NCBI RefSeq assembly: GCF_004006665.1
Contig: NZ_QOCL01000009.1
Coordinates: forward strand, 310,001 to 374,000
DNA: 64,000 nt
Reading direction: 5' to 3'
From: Halobacteriovorax sp. HLS
Lineage (GTDB): Bacteria > Bdellovibrionota > Bacteriovoracia > Bacteriovoracales > Bacteriovoracaceae
In this document: positions 7,730 to 16,044 of the stretch, one piece after another
How positions within the stretch are numbered: the stretch's first letter is position 1
Layout: each line of letters starts with the position of its first letter
The notes under the pieces: model-generated
What the model saw: only the letters and a program-made list of their open reading frames with translations
What the model was told of the DNA's origin: nothing
Database searches by the model: none
Position numbers and translations under genes: made by a program

Positions 7730-9421
7730 ATGAAAAAGTCGCATGTACTATTAGGTGCAACAATGGCCGCGCTAAGTGTATCAAGCTTAGCAGCTAAGCA
7801 TGTGCCAGGTGAGCTAATTGTAAAATTAAAAGATGGAGCAAACAAAAGTGCTTTAACTTCACTCAAGTCATTGGGTGTTGAATTAGATCGTACAATTGAT
7901 CTAAGCTCTGGTTCTCTTTATGTTGTTAAGTTTGGTCAAAATAAACTTATGAAGAATATAAAGTCTGCACTAAATAATAACCCAAATGTAGAATACGCTG
8001 AGCCTAACTTCATATATGAAATTGTAAAGCCTCAAGAATCTTTTTCAGTTAATTCACTGCTTGCAAGAACAACTAACTTAGAGCCAACAGCTTATACTCC
8101 TGTTGATGCAAAATTTGGTCAATTATGGGGACTTGTAAATACAGGTTCAAATGATCCAAAAGGTGGAGCTGGAGTAGAAGGTGCAGATATTGATGCGATT
8201 AAAGCTTGGTCACTTACTAAAGGTGATAAGAGAGTAAGAATTGCTGTTATTGATACAGGTATCGACTACAACCACCCTGATCTTAAAGATCAGATGTGGA
8301 CAAATACTGCAGAACTAAATGGTCAGCCAGGTGTTGATGATGACGGAAATGGTTACATCGATGATATTCATGGATATGACTTTGCAAATAATGACGGTGA
8401 TCCAGTTGATGGTCACTCACACGGTACTCACTGTGCAGGTACAATCGGTGCATCCCATAACTCAATTGGTGTTGCAGGTGTAATGGCAGACGTAGAATTT
8501 GTAGCTGTTAAATTTTTAACAGATAGTGGTTCAGGTTCTACAGAAGGTGCAATTAAGTCTATTGATTACGCAACAAAAATGAATGTTGATATTATGTCAA
8601 ACTCTTGGGGTGGGGGCGGACGCTCACAAGCTCTTGAGGATGCAATCAGAAGAGCTGCTGACAAAGGAATTGTTTTCACGGCCGCTGCTGGTAACTCTTC
8701 AACAAATAATGATCAAAGACCACATTATCCATCTAACTATGATGTGAAGAATGTTATCTCTGTAGCAGCAACAACTTCTAGTGATTCACTAGCAAGCTTT
8801 TCTTGTTACGGAAGAAATACTGTTCATATCGCTGCTCCAGGGCACAATATTGTTTCTACAACTAAGAATGGTGGATACGCTTCTTACTCAGGAACATCAA
8901 TGGCAACTCCACATGTTTCAGGTGCAATTGGTCTTCTAATTGCTCAAGAAGGAAGAATGGACCTTGATGAGTTAAGACAAAGAGTAATGGCAACTTCTGA
9001 GCCACTATCTGCTTTAAGAGGTAAGACTATCAACTCTGGTAGACTTAACGCTTATAACTTATTAACAGATACTCGTCCTGTTCGTAACGAGCCTAAGCCA
9101 GGTAACTGGGAAACTAAGCAATTAGATGAAGTTTGGGAATCGGCACATCCATATGCAGACAACCAAAATATTTCTAAAACTTTCACTTACCCAGGTGCGA
9201 AGTATGTAAGACTAAGAGTAAGAAAGGTTGATCTTGAAAAAGGTTATGACTTCTTACAAGTTTCAGACAAAAATAGAAGCGTTTCAGAAAAAGTTTCTGG
9301 TTCAGCTGAAGATTATGTTTCTGAGTATGTTGAAGGTGATACTATGGTTGTTACTTTCAAATCTGACAGATCAGTTTCTAAGTGGGGATTCATCATCGAC
9401 TCTGTTGATGTTCAATATTAA
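7730..9421 (+). CDS. Secreted subtilisin-like serine protease (S8) with I9 propeptide
   Basis: The 563-residue preproenzyme has a signal peptide (about 1-22) and an inhibitor-I9 propeptide (about 25-98, ending NVEYAEPNF). The peptidase S8 domain contains the catalytic triad D175 in VIDTGID, H231 in HGTHCAG and S390 in GTSMATPHV, with oxyanion N322 in AAAGNS. Residues after about 465 form a CUB-like beta domain. A strong ribosome binding site AAGGAGGG lies just before the ATG, which suggests high expression. A strong hairpin terminator follows. In predatory or saprophytic bacteria such proteases digest extracellular or prey protein; that role is inferred. Confidence 0.96.
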   Translation: MKKSHVLLGATMAALSVSSLAAKHVPGELIVKLKDGANKSALTSLKSLGVELDRTIDLSSGSLYVVKFGQNKLMKNIKSALNNNPNVEYAEPNFIYEIVKPQESFSVNSLLARTTNLEPTAYTPVDAKFGQLWGLVNTGSNDPKGGAGVEGADIDAIKAWSLTKGDKRVRIAVIDTGIDYNHPDLKDQMWTNTAELNGQPGVDDDGNGYIDDIHGYDFANNDGDPVDGHSHGTHCAGTIGASHNSIGVAGVMADVEFVAVKFLTDSGSGSTEGAIKSIDYATKMNVDIMSNSWGGGGRSQALEDAIRRAADKGIVFTAAAGNSSTNNDQRPHYPSNYDVKNVISVAATTSSDSLASFSCYGRNTVHIAAPGHNIVSTTKNGGYASYSGTSMATPHVSGAIGLLIAQEGRMDLDELRQRVMATSEPLSALRGKTINSGRLNAYNLLTDTRPVRNEPKPGNWETKQLDEVWESAHPYADNQNISKTFTYPGAKYVRLRVRKVDLEKGYDFLQVSDKNRSVSEKVSGSAEDYVSEYVEGDTMVVTFKSDRSVSKWGFIIDSVDVQY

Positions 9422-9456
9422 TCCACTGATTAAATAGAAAACAACTCCATAACGCC

Positions 9457-9490
9457 CAAAGGCCCCGATTTTTTTCGGGGCCTTTTTTAT
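9457..9490 (+). terminator. Strong Rho-independent terminator of the protease gene
   Basis: A 10-bp stem AAGGCCCCGA / TCGGGGCCTT with a T-only loop is followed by TTTTTT. It lies about 40 bases after the protease stop. Confidence 0.9.
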
Positions 9491-9510
9491 TTTCATAACA
9501 AAATTATTCA

Positions 9511-9590
9511 AGTAGTGTATTTTTCTACTGTAGATGAAGAGGGTTAAACTCCCCACTGTCCCGCAACGGTAAAGTCCGATCTCTACTCAA
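9511..9590 (+). ncRNA. Cobalamin-riboswitch-like leader (short or variant)
   Basis: The stretch ACTGTCCCGCAACGGTAA then AGTCCGA (about 9555-9579) closely resembles the P5 / J6-3 core of cobalamin riboswitches. The preceding GGTTAAACTCC (9542-9552) resembles the P4 GGTGAAAATCC T-loop. Flanking GTAGA (about 9529) and TCTAC (about 9583) could close the core, and AGTAG...CTACT upstream forms a separate hairpin. The long P6 extension and an L13 loop complementary to L5 are not seen. It may be a compact variant or a remnant. It lies between a terminator and the ribosome binding site of the thioesterase gene, so it would control that gene. Confidence 0.5.
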
Positions 9591-9615
9591 TATATTAATT
9601 ACCCGAGGAGGTATT

Positions 9616-10011
9616 ATGATGACTTCGAATTATGAAGACAGGGTTCGCCTGTCACAAACCCGTGTAACTAAAGCTGTTTTTCCTAACACTACCAATCACT
9701 ATGAAACTCTTTTTGGTGGTACTGCTATGCAGTGGATGGATGAAGTCGCATTTATCACAGCAACTCGATTTACTCGAATGAAGGTTGTTACTGTCTCTAG
9801 TGATCGATTAGACTTTAAAAAAGCAATTCCTGAAGGAAGTATTGTGGAGCTTGTAGGCAATGTCACTAAGCTTGGGCGTACTAGTCTTGAGATACAGGTT
9901 CAAGTCTTCTTAGAAGCGATGCTAGATGACTCTAGGGAGCTAGCTCTTGAAGGGTCTTTTACCTTTGTCGCTTTGGGTGAAGACAAAAAGCCTGTAAAAA
10001 TAGCTATCTAG
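9616..10011 (+). CDS. Acyl-CoA thioesterase (hotdog fold, YciA/BFIT type)
   Basis: The 131-residue hotdog-fold protein carries the family block NHYETLFGGTAMQWMDEVAFITA (residues about 27-49), with the conserved HxxxLFGG segment and catalytic Asp in WMDE. Enzymes of this type hydrolyse acyl-CoA to free acid and CoA in the cytosol. GAGGAGG nine bases before the ATG is a strong ribosome binding site. A cobalamin-riboswitch-like leader precedes it, which would be an unusual control for this family. Confidence 0.88.
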   Translation: MMTSNYEDRVRLSQTRVTKAVFPNTTNHYETLFGGTAMQWMDEVAFITATRFTRMKVVTVSSDRLDFKKAIPEGSIVELVGNVTKLGRTSLEIQVQVFLEAMLDDSRELALEGSFTFVALGEDKKPVKIAI

Positions 10012-10091
10012 AACTAATGTAAGAATATATTCATTGATGGAAGGTCTATTTTCTTGATAGCCTTTTAATATTAAAAATTAGGAGTCTTTCA

Positions 10092-11357
10092 ATGCTAATA
10101 CGGAAATTGGCCTTCATATCATTAATTACAATAGTCGCTGCTTTTGCTTGGCCTTGGTCTAAAGATGGTATATCTAGAATACGATTAACTTGGGAAAAAG
10201 ACCCTTCTACTACAATGAAGATCATCTGGGATGCACAGGCGCAAAAAGGTGTCTCTCAAAAACTCTACTTCGATACTGTTGACCATGGCAGGAACTATGA
10301 AGAATATTCTAATAAAGTTTCTCTCACTCGATTCTATAAATTCAAAGGTATGTATAATGCTGTTGTACATTTAGAAAACCTTTCTCCAGAGACAAAGTAC
10401 TATTTTGTTATTCGATCTTCTCAGGGCGTTGTTTCTAAGCGCTACTGGTTTGAAACTATTAGTGATCGATCAGATACTAAACTGAGTATTATATCTGGTG
10501 GAGATTCTCGAAATAATCGAACTCCAAGAGTTAAGGGGAATAAATTAGTTGCGAAGCTTAGACCTCACTTTGTTCTCTTTGGTGGAGATATGACAAGCAT
10601 TGATATTTCTTCACAATGGGAGAAGTGGTTCAATGATTGGCAACATACAATTTCAGCTGATGGAAGAATCACTCCAATAGTCGCGGCAAGAGGAAATCAT
10701 GAGCGCTCTAATGAGTCTGTCTCAAAGCTCTTTGGAACTAGCCCAGGAGTATTCTACGCACTTAGCTTTGGAGGAGATCTGCTAAGAGCATATACTTTAA
10801 ATTCAGAATCTTCTATAACAGGTGATCAATATGAGTGGCTTAAGACTGACCTCGCTCGTAATATGAATCACACATGGAAGATTGCTCAATATCACAGACC
10901 AATGAGACCGCATGTAAAGAAGAAGAGTGAAAATGATCGTATCTATCATAGTTGGGGAAAAGAGTTTTTTAAGTATGGGGTAGACCTAGTCACAGAGTCT
11001 GACTCTCATACCGTTAAGACGACTAGACCGATAGCACCTTCGAACTCTGCCGGACATGATGAAGGTTTTGTCGTTGATGAAGAGCGTGGAACTGTATATA
11101 TCGGAGAGGGATGTTGGGGTGCACCTCTTAGGTCTAATGATGACGATAAGTCTTGGACTGTTGCCTCTGGAAGTTTTAATCAGTTTAAATTAATTCACTT
11201 AGACTCACATCAGTTAATAGCAAGAACAATCAAGGTAGATAATGCAAATCAAGTTGCAGCTCTGACAGATGAGAACCGTTTTGATCTTCCTGCTAACTTG
11301 TCTGTATGGAACGAGGGTGAAGTTGAACTTTCTCCTAGAGTGTATGGAAGACAGTAG
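10092..11357 (+). CDS. Exported purple-acid-phosphatase-like metallophosphoesterase
   Basis: The 421-residue protein has an N-terminal export signal (about 1-20), a fibronectin-III-like domain typical of purple acid phosphatases (about 25-120), and a calcineurin-like phosphoesterase domain. Metal-ligand motifs are visible in order: SGGDSR, FGGDM, ARGNHE, QYHRP and SDSH. It probably hydrolyses phosphate esters outside the cytoplasm. AGGAGT precedes the ATG. Its stop overlaps the start of the next membrane-protein gene by 14 bases, indicating co-translation. Confidence 0.87.
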   Translation: MLIRKLAFISLITIVAAFAWPWSKDGISRIRLTWEKDPSTTMKIIWDAQAQKGVSQKLYFDTVDHGRNYEEYSNKVSLTRFYKFKGMYNAVVHLENLSPETKYYFVIRSSQGVVSKRYWFETISDRSDTKLSIISGGDSRNNRTPRVKGNKLVAKLRPHFVLFGGDMTSIDISSQWEKWFNDWQHTISADGRITPIVAARGNHERSNESVSKLFGTSPGVFYALSFGGDLLRAYTLNSESSITGDQYEWLKTDLARNMNHTWKIAQYHRPMRPHVKKKSENDRIYHSWGKEFFKYGVDLVTESDSHTVKTTRPIAPSNSAGHDEGFVVDEERGTVYIGEGCWGAPLRSNDDDKSWTVASGSFNQFKLIHLDSHQLIARTIKVDNANQVAALTDENRFDLPANLSVWNEGEVELSPRVYGRQ

Positions 11358-12177
11358 AGAGCGCTTAGGCCACGTACTCAAGCTAAGCGCATTCAGTGTA
11401 CTATTTGCTAGAGCAGTTCAGCATATATTCTTTGATGTTCCATACCGAGCAATTCTGTGGAATGAAGATCTACTCTTACCTTTATTTAATTTTATTAAAA
11501 TTGATTGGCAAGAATATGTAACTTCTTCAGTTGTAGATAGCGCTATAAGTGTCACTGCTAGTTGCGTAGGTGTCTTGCTTCTTGGTTGTTCTGTAGTAGC
11601 ACTTTTCTCATTAAAAAAAGCTCGCTTTGCTCTTGTTATTAGTTCGCTTTATTTAGGTTTTCTTGCTTTTTTGATATTTATAGAGAAGTTCTTTGTAATA
11701 GCTCAGTTCTTTGAATATTCGATTCAAGTGATTAGTCCATTTTGTTTATACTACTATTGGAAAAATGGAGTAGATGAATTACTTCTAAAAATAATCAGAG
11801 TAGGAATTGCTTTAACATTTTTTGGGCATGGAGCTTATGCGCTTGGTATTTTTCCAACCCCTGGTAATTTTCTCGACATGGTTATTACCATTCTTAATTG
11901 TAGCGAATCAACAGCAGTGGTATTTTTAAAAATTATGGGTAGTTTAGACTTCTTGGCAGGAGCTCTTTTATTCTTTCGTCCAACTAGAAATTGGGCCTAT
12001 GCCTTTTGCTTTATCTGGGGATTGTTTACTAGTTTGGCCAGAGTTCTTGAATTTAACTCTCTAGGTGTGACCCATGTGATGGCCCAATATGCTCACGAGT
12101 TAATTATGAGAGGACCTCACTTTCTGATGCCACTCTTTCTTATTCTGTCGATCCCACAAACTAAAAAAGACCTTTAA
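11344..12177 (+). CDS. Polytopic membrane protein of unknown function
   Basis: From the ATG at 11344 the protein has about 277 residues and roughly seven hydrophobic segments. The C-terminal part contains LTFFGHGAYALG and MGSLDFLAGALLFF, loosely reminiscent of DoxX-like quinone-associated membrane proteins, but I cannot assign a family. An in-frame start further upstream (11269) would lie deep inside the phosphatase gene and is disfavoured. The 14-base overlap couples it to the phosphatase. The terminator hairpin overlaps its stop codon. Confidence 0.65.
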   Translation: MEDSRERLGHVLKLSAFSVLFARAVQHIFFDVPYRAILWNEDLLLPLFNFIKIDWQEYVTSSVVDSAISVTASCVGVLLLGCSVVALFSLKKARFALVISSLYLGFLAFLIFIEKFFVIAQFFEYSIQVISPFCLYYYWKNGVDELLLKIIRVGIALTFFGHGAYALGIFPTPGNFLDMVITILNCSESTAVVFLKIMGSLDFLAGALLFFRPTRNWAYAFCFIWGLFTSLARVLEFNSLGVTHVMAQYAHELIMRGPHFLMPLFLILSIPQTKKDL

Positions 12178-12192
12178 AAAAAGGTCTTTTTT
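12162..12192. terminator. Bidirectional terminator
   Basis: The stem AAAAAAGACCTTT / AAGGTCTTTTTT begins inside the last codons of the membrane-protein gene and ends in a T-run. It also faces the convergent L28 gene. Confidence 0.85.
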
Positions 12193-12217
12193 ATCATTTT
12201 TTAATTTCTGTTAGAAA

Positions 12218-12448
12218 CTAGAAAAGGTGGTTGTATTTCTTTAAAAACTTTGTAAGTGATCCAACTTTATCAAGAGTTCTAATTGCTCTTGTAGAAAGTC
12301 TAAGCTTAATAGTTTGACCAGATACTGGATCAAAGATTCTCTTCGTTTGAAGGTTAGGCTTTTGAGTCATTTTAGTTCTGTTTTTAGCGTGAGAAACTTT
12401 ATTTCCAACTAATCTTCTTTTTCCTGTTAAATCGCATGTACGTGCCAT
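12218..12448 (-). CDS. rpmB: 50S ribosomal protein L28
   Basis: The 76-residue protein begins MARTCDLTGKRRLVGNKVSH, the L28 signature, and continues with KPNLQTKRI and a basic C-terminus ending in FLKKYNHLF. Length is normal for L28. It has one cysteine only, so it has no zinc ribbon. AGAGGATTT precedes the ATG. It is separate from rpmG, unlike the rpmB-rpmG pairing of many Proteobacteria. Confidence 0.96.
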   Translation of the reverse strand: MARTCDLTGKRRLVGNKVSHAKNRTKMTQKPNLQTKRIFDPVSGQTIKLRLSTRAIRTLDKVGSLTKFLKKYNHLF

Positions 12449-12535
12449 ATCTAAATCCTCTTCCTGTACGCCGCAGCATTCAGCTTGATAATAATTATAC
12501 TTTCAGGTTCGCTAATATATACTTCAAAATACTAA

Positions 12536-12570
12536 AGTTCAAGGGCCTTTTCGACCCTTGAAGCATTTTT
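12536..12570 (-). terminator. Terminator-like hairpin
   Basis: TTCAAGGG (12538-12545) pairs with CCCTTGAA (12555-12562) around a 9-base loop. It lies just downstream of the minus-strand charged periplasmic protein. The T-tract is broken on that strand, so the terminator is moderate. Confidence 0.6.
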
Positions 12571-12579
12571 AATTATTAG

Positions 12580-12999
12580 CTAGTTAGAAGATTCTTTCTT
12601 TTGCTTTTTCATGGCCTTTCTAGCTTTTTTTCTCTCTTCTCTTTCTTTTTTGTGCTGTAATTTCAACGGCTTAAGCTTCTCTTCTTTAAATGCCTTTCTT
12701 CTGGCCTTAGATTCCTCTTTAAAGGTTTTTTTCAGCTCTTTCATTTTCTTTCTGATTTTCTTATTACCTTCTTTGTCTCCAGGTTTCATTTGAGCAGCTA
12801 AGGCTTCAAGTTCATCAAAGAATTTTAATTGCTTAGCATAACTATCATTTAGGTTTTGTAGCTTTAGTTCATGAAATTTTTTGGCATGATCTCGTCTTCT
12901 TTGGTTTGACTCTTCCATCTTTGCTTTAAAGTCTACTGAATTGTCAGCTAGTGTTGGTACTGTAAGTGCTAGTAATAACGTAAAGATTAATGTTTTCAT
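12580..12999 (-). CDS. Exported highly basic coiled-coil protein
   Basis: From ATG 12999 (GGAGGA upstream) the protein has 139 residues: a signal peptide ending near PTLA, then an almost wholly helical region packed with Lys, Arg and Glu. The tail is KK/KE-rich. It resembles small periplasmic helical chaperone or sensor proteins of the Spy/CpxP/ZraP kind in general shape, but the LTxxQ motifs of that family are not seen. It is divergent from an ECF sigma factor, which may control it. Function unknown. Confidence 0.65.
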   Translation of the reverse strand: MKTLIFTLLLALTVPTLADNSVDFKAKMEESNQRRRDHAKKFHELKLQNLNDSYAKQLKFFDELEALAAQMKPGDKEGNKKIRKKMKELKKTFKEESKARRKAFKEEKLKPLKLQHKKEREERKKARKAMKKQKKESSN

Positions 13000-13158
13000 T
13001 CTGTCCTCCAAGCATTGGTTAAGCTGCTTCTGTATTGGAAACGAGTGAGGGCGCAAAAAGTTTCATTTTTTTTTATAAAATCAATTATCATATTGAAATT
13101 ACGTTATAAAAGAGCTGAAACTTTTTCTTCTCTCATTCGTTATAAAGATGTGAGTGCA

Positions 13159-13752
13159 ATGGATTTAATAAATATTAAGAAATGGTGGCTACAGGCCAAG
13201 TATAGCAGTTATGAAGACTGTGCTCTAGTTGATTTGGTTATAATTGAGAGCGACGAAGTTGCCTTTGGAATTCTCTATGAGAGATATAAGCTAGGTGCTT
13301 ATAACTATGCTTTAAGTATATTGAAAGATAAGGCAAGAGCGATGGATGCCACACACGATTGCTTTTTGAAGTTTTATGAAAAGAGGAGTTCTTTTAAAGA
13401 AGAGATAAAATTTAAACCGCTGTTTTATAGAATGATTAGGAATAGATGTTTTGATTTATTGAAAAAGAAGTCGGAACTTCTAGTAGAAGACGAATATGAA
13501 CTGGAGTTTAGTGAAAGAGATGACGTGGTCTTTGACGAAACTCTGAAGAATATGAGCTTAGAGCAGATCGACAAGGCCTTTTATGAATTAGATGATGGGC
13601 AACGAGAGGTATTTCTTTTATGGGCACAAGGTTTTTCTATGAAAGAGATCTCTGTTGCAACAGATTTAAAAGAAAGTGATATTAAAACTAAGATACATAG
13701 AGCGAAGAAGAAACTTTCAACATTAGGAAGTCAGAATGAAAAAGAAAATTAA
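13159..13752 (+). CDS. ECF-type RNA polymerase sigma factor
   Basis: From the ATG at 13159 the protein has 197 residues with sigma-70 region 2 (about 25-95, including AFGILYERYKLGAYNYALSI and FYRMIRNRCFDLLKKK) and region 4 (about 135-190, DDGQREVFLLWAQGFSMKEIS, then KTKIHRAKKKL). An upstream in-frame start at 13015 would overlap the divergent promoter region and encode non-family sequence, so it is rejected. The next gene starts inside its 3' end (17-base overlap), a layout typical of sigma/anti-sigma pairs. Confidence 0.85.
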   Translation: MDLINIKKWWLQAKYSSYEDCALVDLVIIESDEVAFGILYERYKLGAYNYALSILKDKARAMDATHDCFLKFYEKRSSFKEEIKFKPLFYRMIRNRCFDLLKKKSELLVEDEYELEFSERDDVVFDETLKNMSLEQIDKAFYELDDGQREVFLLWAQGFSMKEISVATDLKESDIKTKIHRAKKKLSTLGSQNEKEN

Positions 13753-14038
13753 TAATGCAGTTACTAGAAGATTAGATAAGAGCTTTGATAAGAAGTTCTG
13801 GAATCGCTTTGAACAAAAATTTCCAAAGAGTGTGCAGGAACAAAATTGGCAAAGGATTTTTACACCTCTAGCTATGGTTACAGTTTTAATTGTGTTAACA
13901 ATTAATCTGTATAGTAATGATCCTAATTACACTCAAGCTGAAATTAATGAATATCTTCAGCAGATGCAAGAAATTGAAAAGATTGTAGATTCGGTAAATG
14001 CCGAACTTGAGACGGAGTATTACGCTTTAATTGATTGA
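13736..14038 (+). CDS. Single-pass membrane protein, candidate anti-sigma factor
   Basis: The 100-residue protein has a basic cytoplasmic N-terminus (about 1-45), one membrane helix (about 46-62, LAMVTVLIVLTINLY) and a short acidic extracytoplasmic tail. No zinc-binding anti-sigma motif (HxxxCxxC) is present. Its overlap with the ECF sigma gene and its topology suggest it regulates that factor. This is inference from position. The last 19 bases overlap the convergent histidine kinase gene. Confidence 0.65.
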   Translation: MKKKINNAVTRRLDKSFDKKFWNRFEQKFPKSVQEQNWQRIFTPLAMVTVLIVLTINLYSNDPNYTQAEINEYLQQMQEIEKIVDSVNAELETEYYALID

Positions 14039-15381
14039 AGGAAGCTATAATCTGCATTTTGAAAACAAATTTTAAATATTGTTCCGTGATCTTCTATGTA
14101 CTCATAACTTGTTCTACTTGTAATTTGTAATGTCCCACCTAATAGACCAATACTTCTTTTAGCGATTGGTAGTCCAAAGCCTGTTCCTTTTTCTCCATTA
14201 GTACCAAGTCTTGATGTGGAGGCGAGTGGATCAAATATTTTACGGAGTATATAGTCTGGAATTCCTATTCCTTGGTCTTTAATAATTAGATGAACTTCTT
14301 TATTTACTTTCTTTGAGTGAATGAGAATTTCACTTTTGTTTTCTGAGAACTTGATTGTGTTAGTTACAATATTACAGATAATCTGATGTTCGATAACACT
14401 TTTTATTCCCCAGATATGGTCATCGTCCATGAGTATTCTTACCGTGATTTCTTTTTCAGTGATCATGTCACTAAGAATGTCTAGACATTCATCAACACAT
14501 TGAGTGATAGAAACTCTCTGTATTTCTAATTGCTTTTTTCCAGATTCAAAGGCCTCAATTTCTTTAACAGATGAAATGAGATTAAATATTGTGTTACTAC
14601 TTTTTTCTGTTGCGACTAGCTTCTTTTTAATTTTTGGATACATATCAGCGTGACCATTGACACCAACATGCTTATTAAGAAAAGCAATATTATTTTTAAT
14701 AACAGTAATAGGGTTTGTTACATCGTGAGCGATAACTCTTAGTAGGTTCTGCTTAGAAATCGCTCTTGATCTAAGTTGATCTTCACTCACTTTTCTAAGT
14801 TGAATTAGAGATATAGTAAATCCAGAATGAAGAAAAATCATACCAAAGGCCGTTAGAATATGATTTAGAGCTACGCCTTCAGCAAGAAGGTAACTCTTGG
14901 TAAAAGTACCAAGACTTAGATCTAGGTATGCGATCACACTTACTACAACACATACTGCAGAAGAAACAAATATAGTGTGCTTCATATTACTTAGAATCCC
15001 TGTAATTACTGGGAGAATAGCAATCCAAACAAGTATAGGACTCAAGAAGCCGGCAGTAAGTAAAGCATAGTGAATTTGAAATAGACCACCTGGAATTATA
15101 ATTGTATATAATGCTTTTTTAATAGAGCCCGTGTACTTGTAAACGAGTGGGGCCATCAGGTGAATAAAAGCATAGAAAAAGCCTGTGTACTTTATGCTTG
15201 GATGATTAATATAGTAGTAGGCCGTAATAGCATAGCCCCACATCAAAATTCCTGTTGCAGATGTAATCACTAACATTGAGTGTACTTTAAATAAATGGAC
15301 CTGATCGAACTTGTCTTTTGGAGATAGGAGCCAATTATAAAAATTATGATAGATGCTTTTTAGGAAAGCGAATTTTTTCAT
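14020..15381 (-). CDS. Membrane sensor histidine kinase
   Basis: The 453-residue protein has about six or seven N-terminal membrane helices (about 35-200), then a HisKA segment with the phospho-accepting His in RVIAHDVTNPI (about 225), and a HATPase_c domain. ATP-binding boxes are visible: an N box near EHQIICNIVTNTIKF, G1 DQGIGIP and G2 GTGFGLPIAKR. No receiver or PAS domain is attached. No response regulator lies beside it, so its partner is elsewhere. The signal is unknown. Confidence 0.88.
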   Translation of the reverse strand: MKKFAFLKSIYHNFYNWLLSPKDKFDQVHLFKVHSMLVITSATGILMWGYAITAYYYINHPSIKYTGFFYAFIHLMAPLVYKYTGSIKKALYTIIIPGGLFQIHYALLTAGFLSPILVWIAILPVITGILSNMKHTIFVSSAVCVVVSVIAYLDLSLGTFTKSYLLAEGVALNHILTAFGMIFLHSGFTISLIQLRKVSEDQLRSRAISKQNLLRVIAHDVTNPITVIKNNIAFLNKHVGVNGHADMYPKIKKKLVATEKSSNTIFNLISSVKEIEAFESGKKQLEIQRVSITQCVDECLDILSDMITEKEITVRILMDDDHIWGIKSVIEHQIICNIVTNTIKFSENKSEILIHSKKVNKEVHLIIKDQGIGIPDYILRKIFDPLASTSRLGTNGEKGTGFGLPIAKRSIGLLGGTLQITSRTSYEYIEDHGTIFKICFQNADYSFLQSIKA

Positions 15382-15441
15382 AAGTTCTTATCGGCCATTT
15401 TTGTTCAAAATTTAGATAAACTAGTGATATATGGACATTAA

Positions 15442-15954
15442 TTAATCTTCAAGTTTGGGCGCCGTGCTACACCATCCTGCGATTGTTTTTCTAGATCCTC
15501 GAGTGACTTTATTTACTTTGTGTTCAAATCCATACTCACCAGTGAGAAATACGGTGAGAACTTCTCTTGGTGGAGGGGAAATTGTTGTTACCTCTTCAGA
15601 TTTCTTGAGTTTAAACAGAAGTTCACCTCCTGTAAGACTGGAATCATCATTAAATGACCAGGTGAATGCAATATGCCTGGAGCCATCGTCATGCCAGATA
15701 CCATCTTCGTCAGTGGCTGCATCCCGTAAAGCGATAATATGCTCAGTGGAATCAAAAGGGTGAAATTTATTGAGAATATCCCTTAAATATCCACCTGGAG
15801 CAAGATAGCTAAAGAGAAGCTCATCAACTTGCTTCCAATCTGCTTGAATGAGCGCGATGTCCATCTCTTTAGGAAAGGGAACTTTCATTTGAAAGTGTCC
15901 TTTTTTAAAAAGTTCTGTAAATAATGGGAATTTATACTTGTCTAATTCGGTCAT
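15442..15954 (-). CDS. 2-oxoglutarate/Fe(II)-dependent oxygenase superfamily protein
   Basis: The 170-residue protein shows the double-stranded beta-helix signature of 2OG-Fe(II) oxygenases. An HxD pair lies at H88 and D90 in GIWHDDGSRH, the distal His is H145 in FEHKV, and the 2-oxoglutarate-binding Arg is R155 in GSRKTI. It resembles prolyl-4-hydroxylase-like members; the substrate is unknown. ATG 15954 is preferred to an in-frame TTG at 15966. It probably forms a single-gene unit divergent from the gene at 16045. Confidence 0.75.
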   Translation of the reverse strand: MTELDKYKFPLFTELFKKGHFQMKVPFPKEMDIALIQADWKQVDELLFSYLAPGGYLRDILNKFHPFDSTEHIIALRDAATDEDGIWHDDGSRHIAFTWSFNDDSSLTGGELLFKLKKSEEVTTISPPPREVLTVFLTGEYGFEHKVNKVTRGSRKTIAGWCSTAPKLED

Positions 15955-16044
15955 AATAAGAAACAATGTTTATATATTAGTACTTTTGTCCATTTTGCGT
16001 AGCTTAGTCAATGCAATATTATTAACTTTAAAATACCTAGGTTT

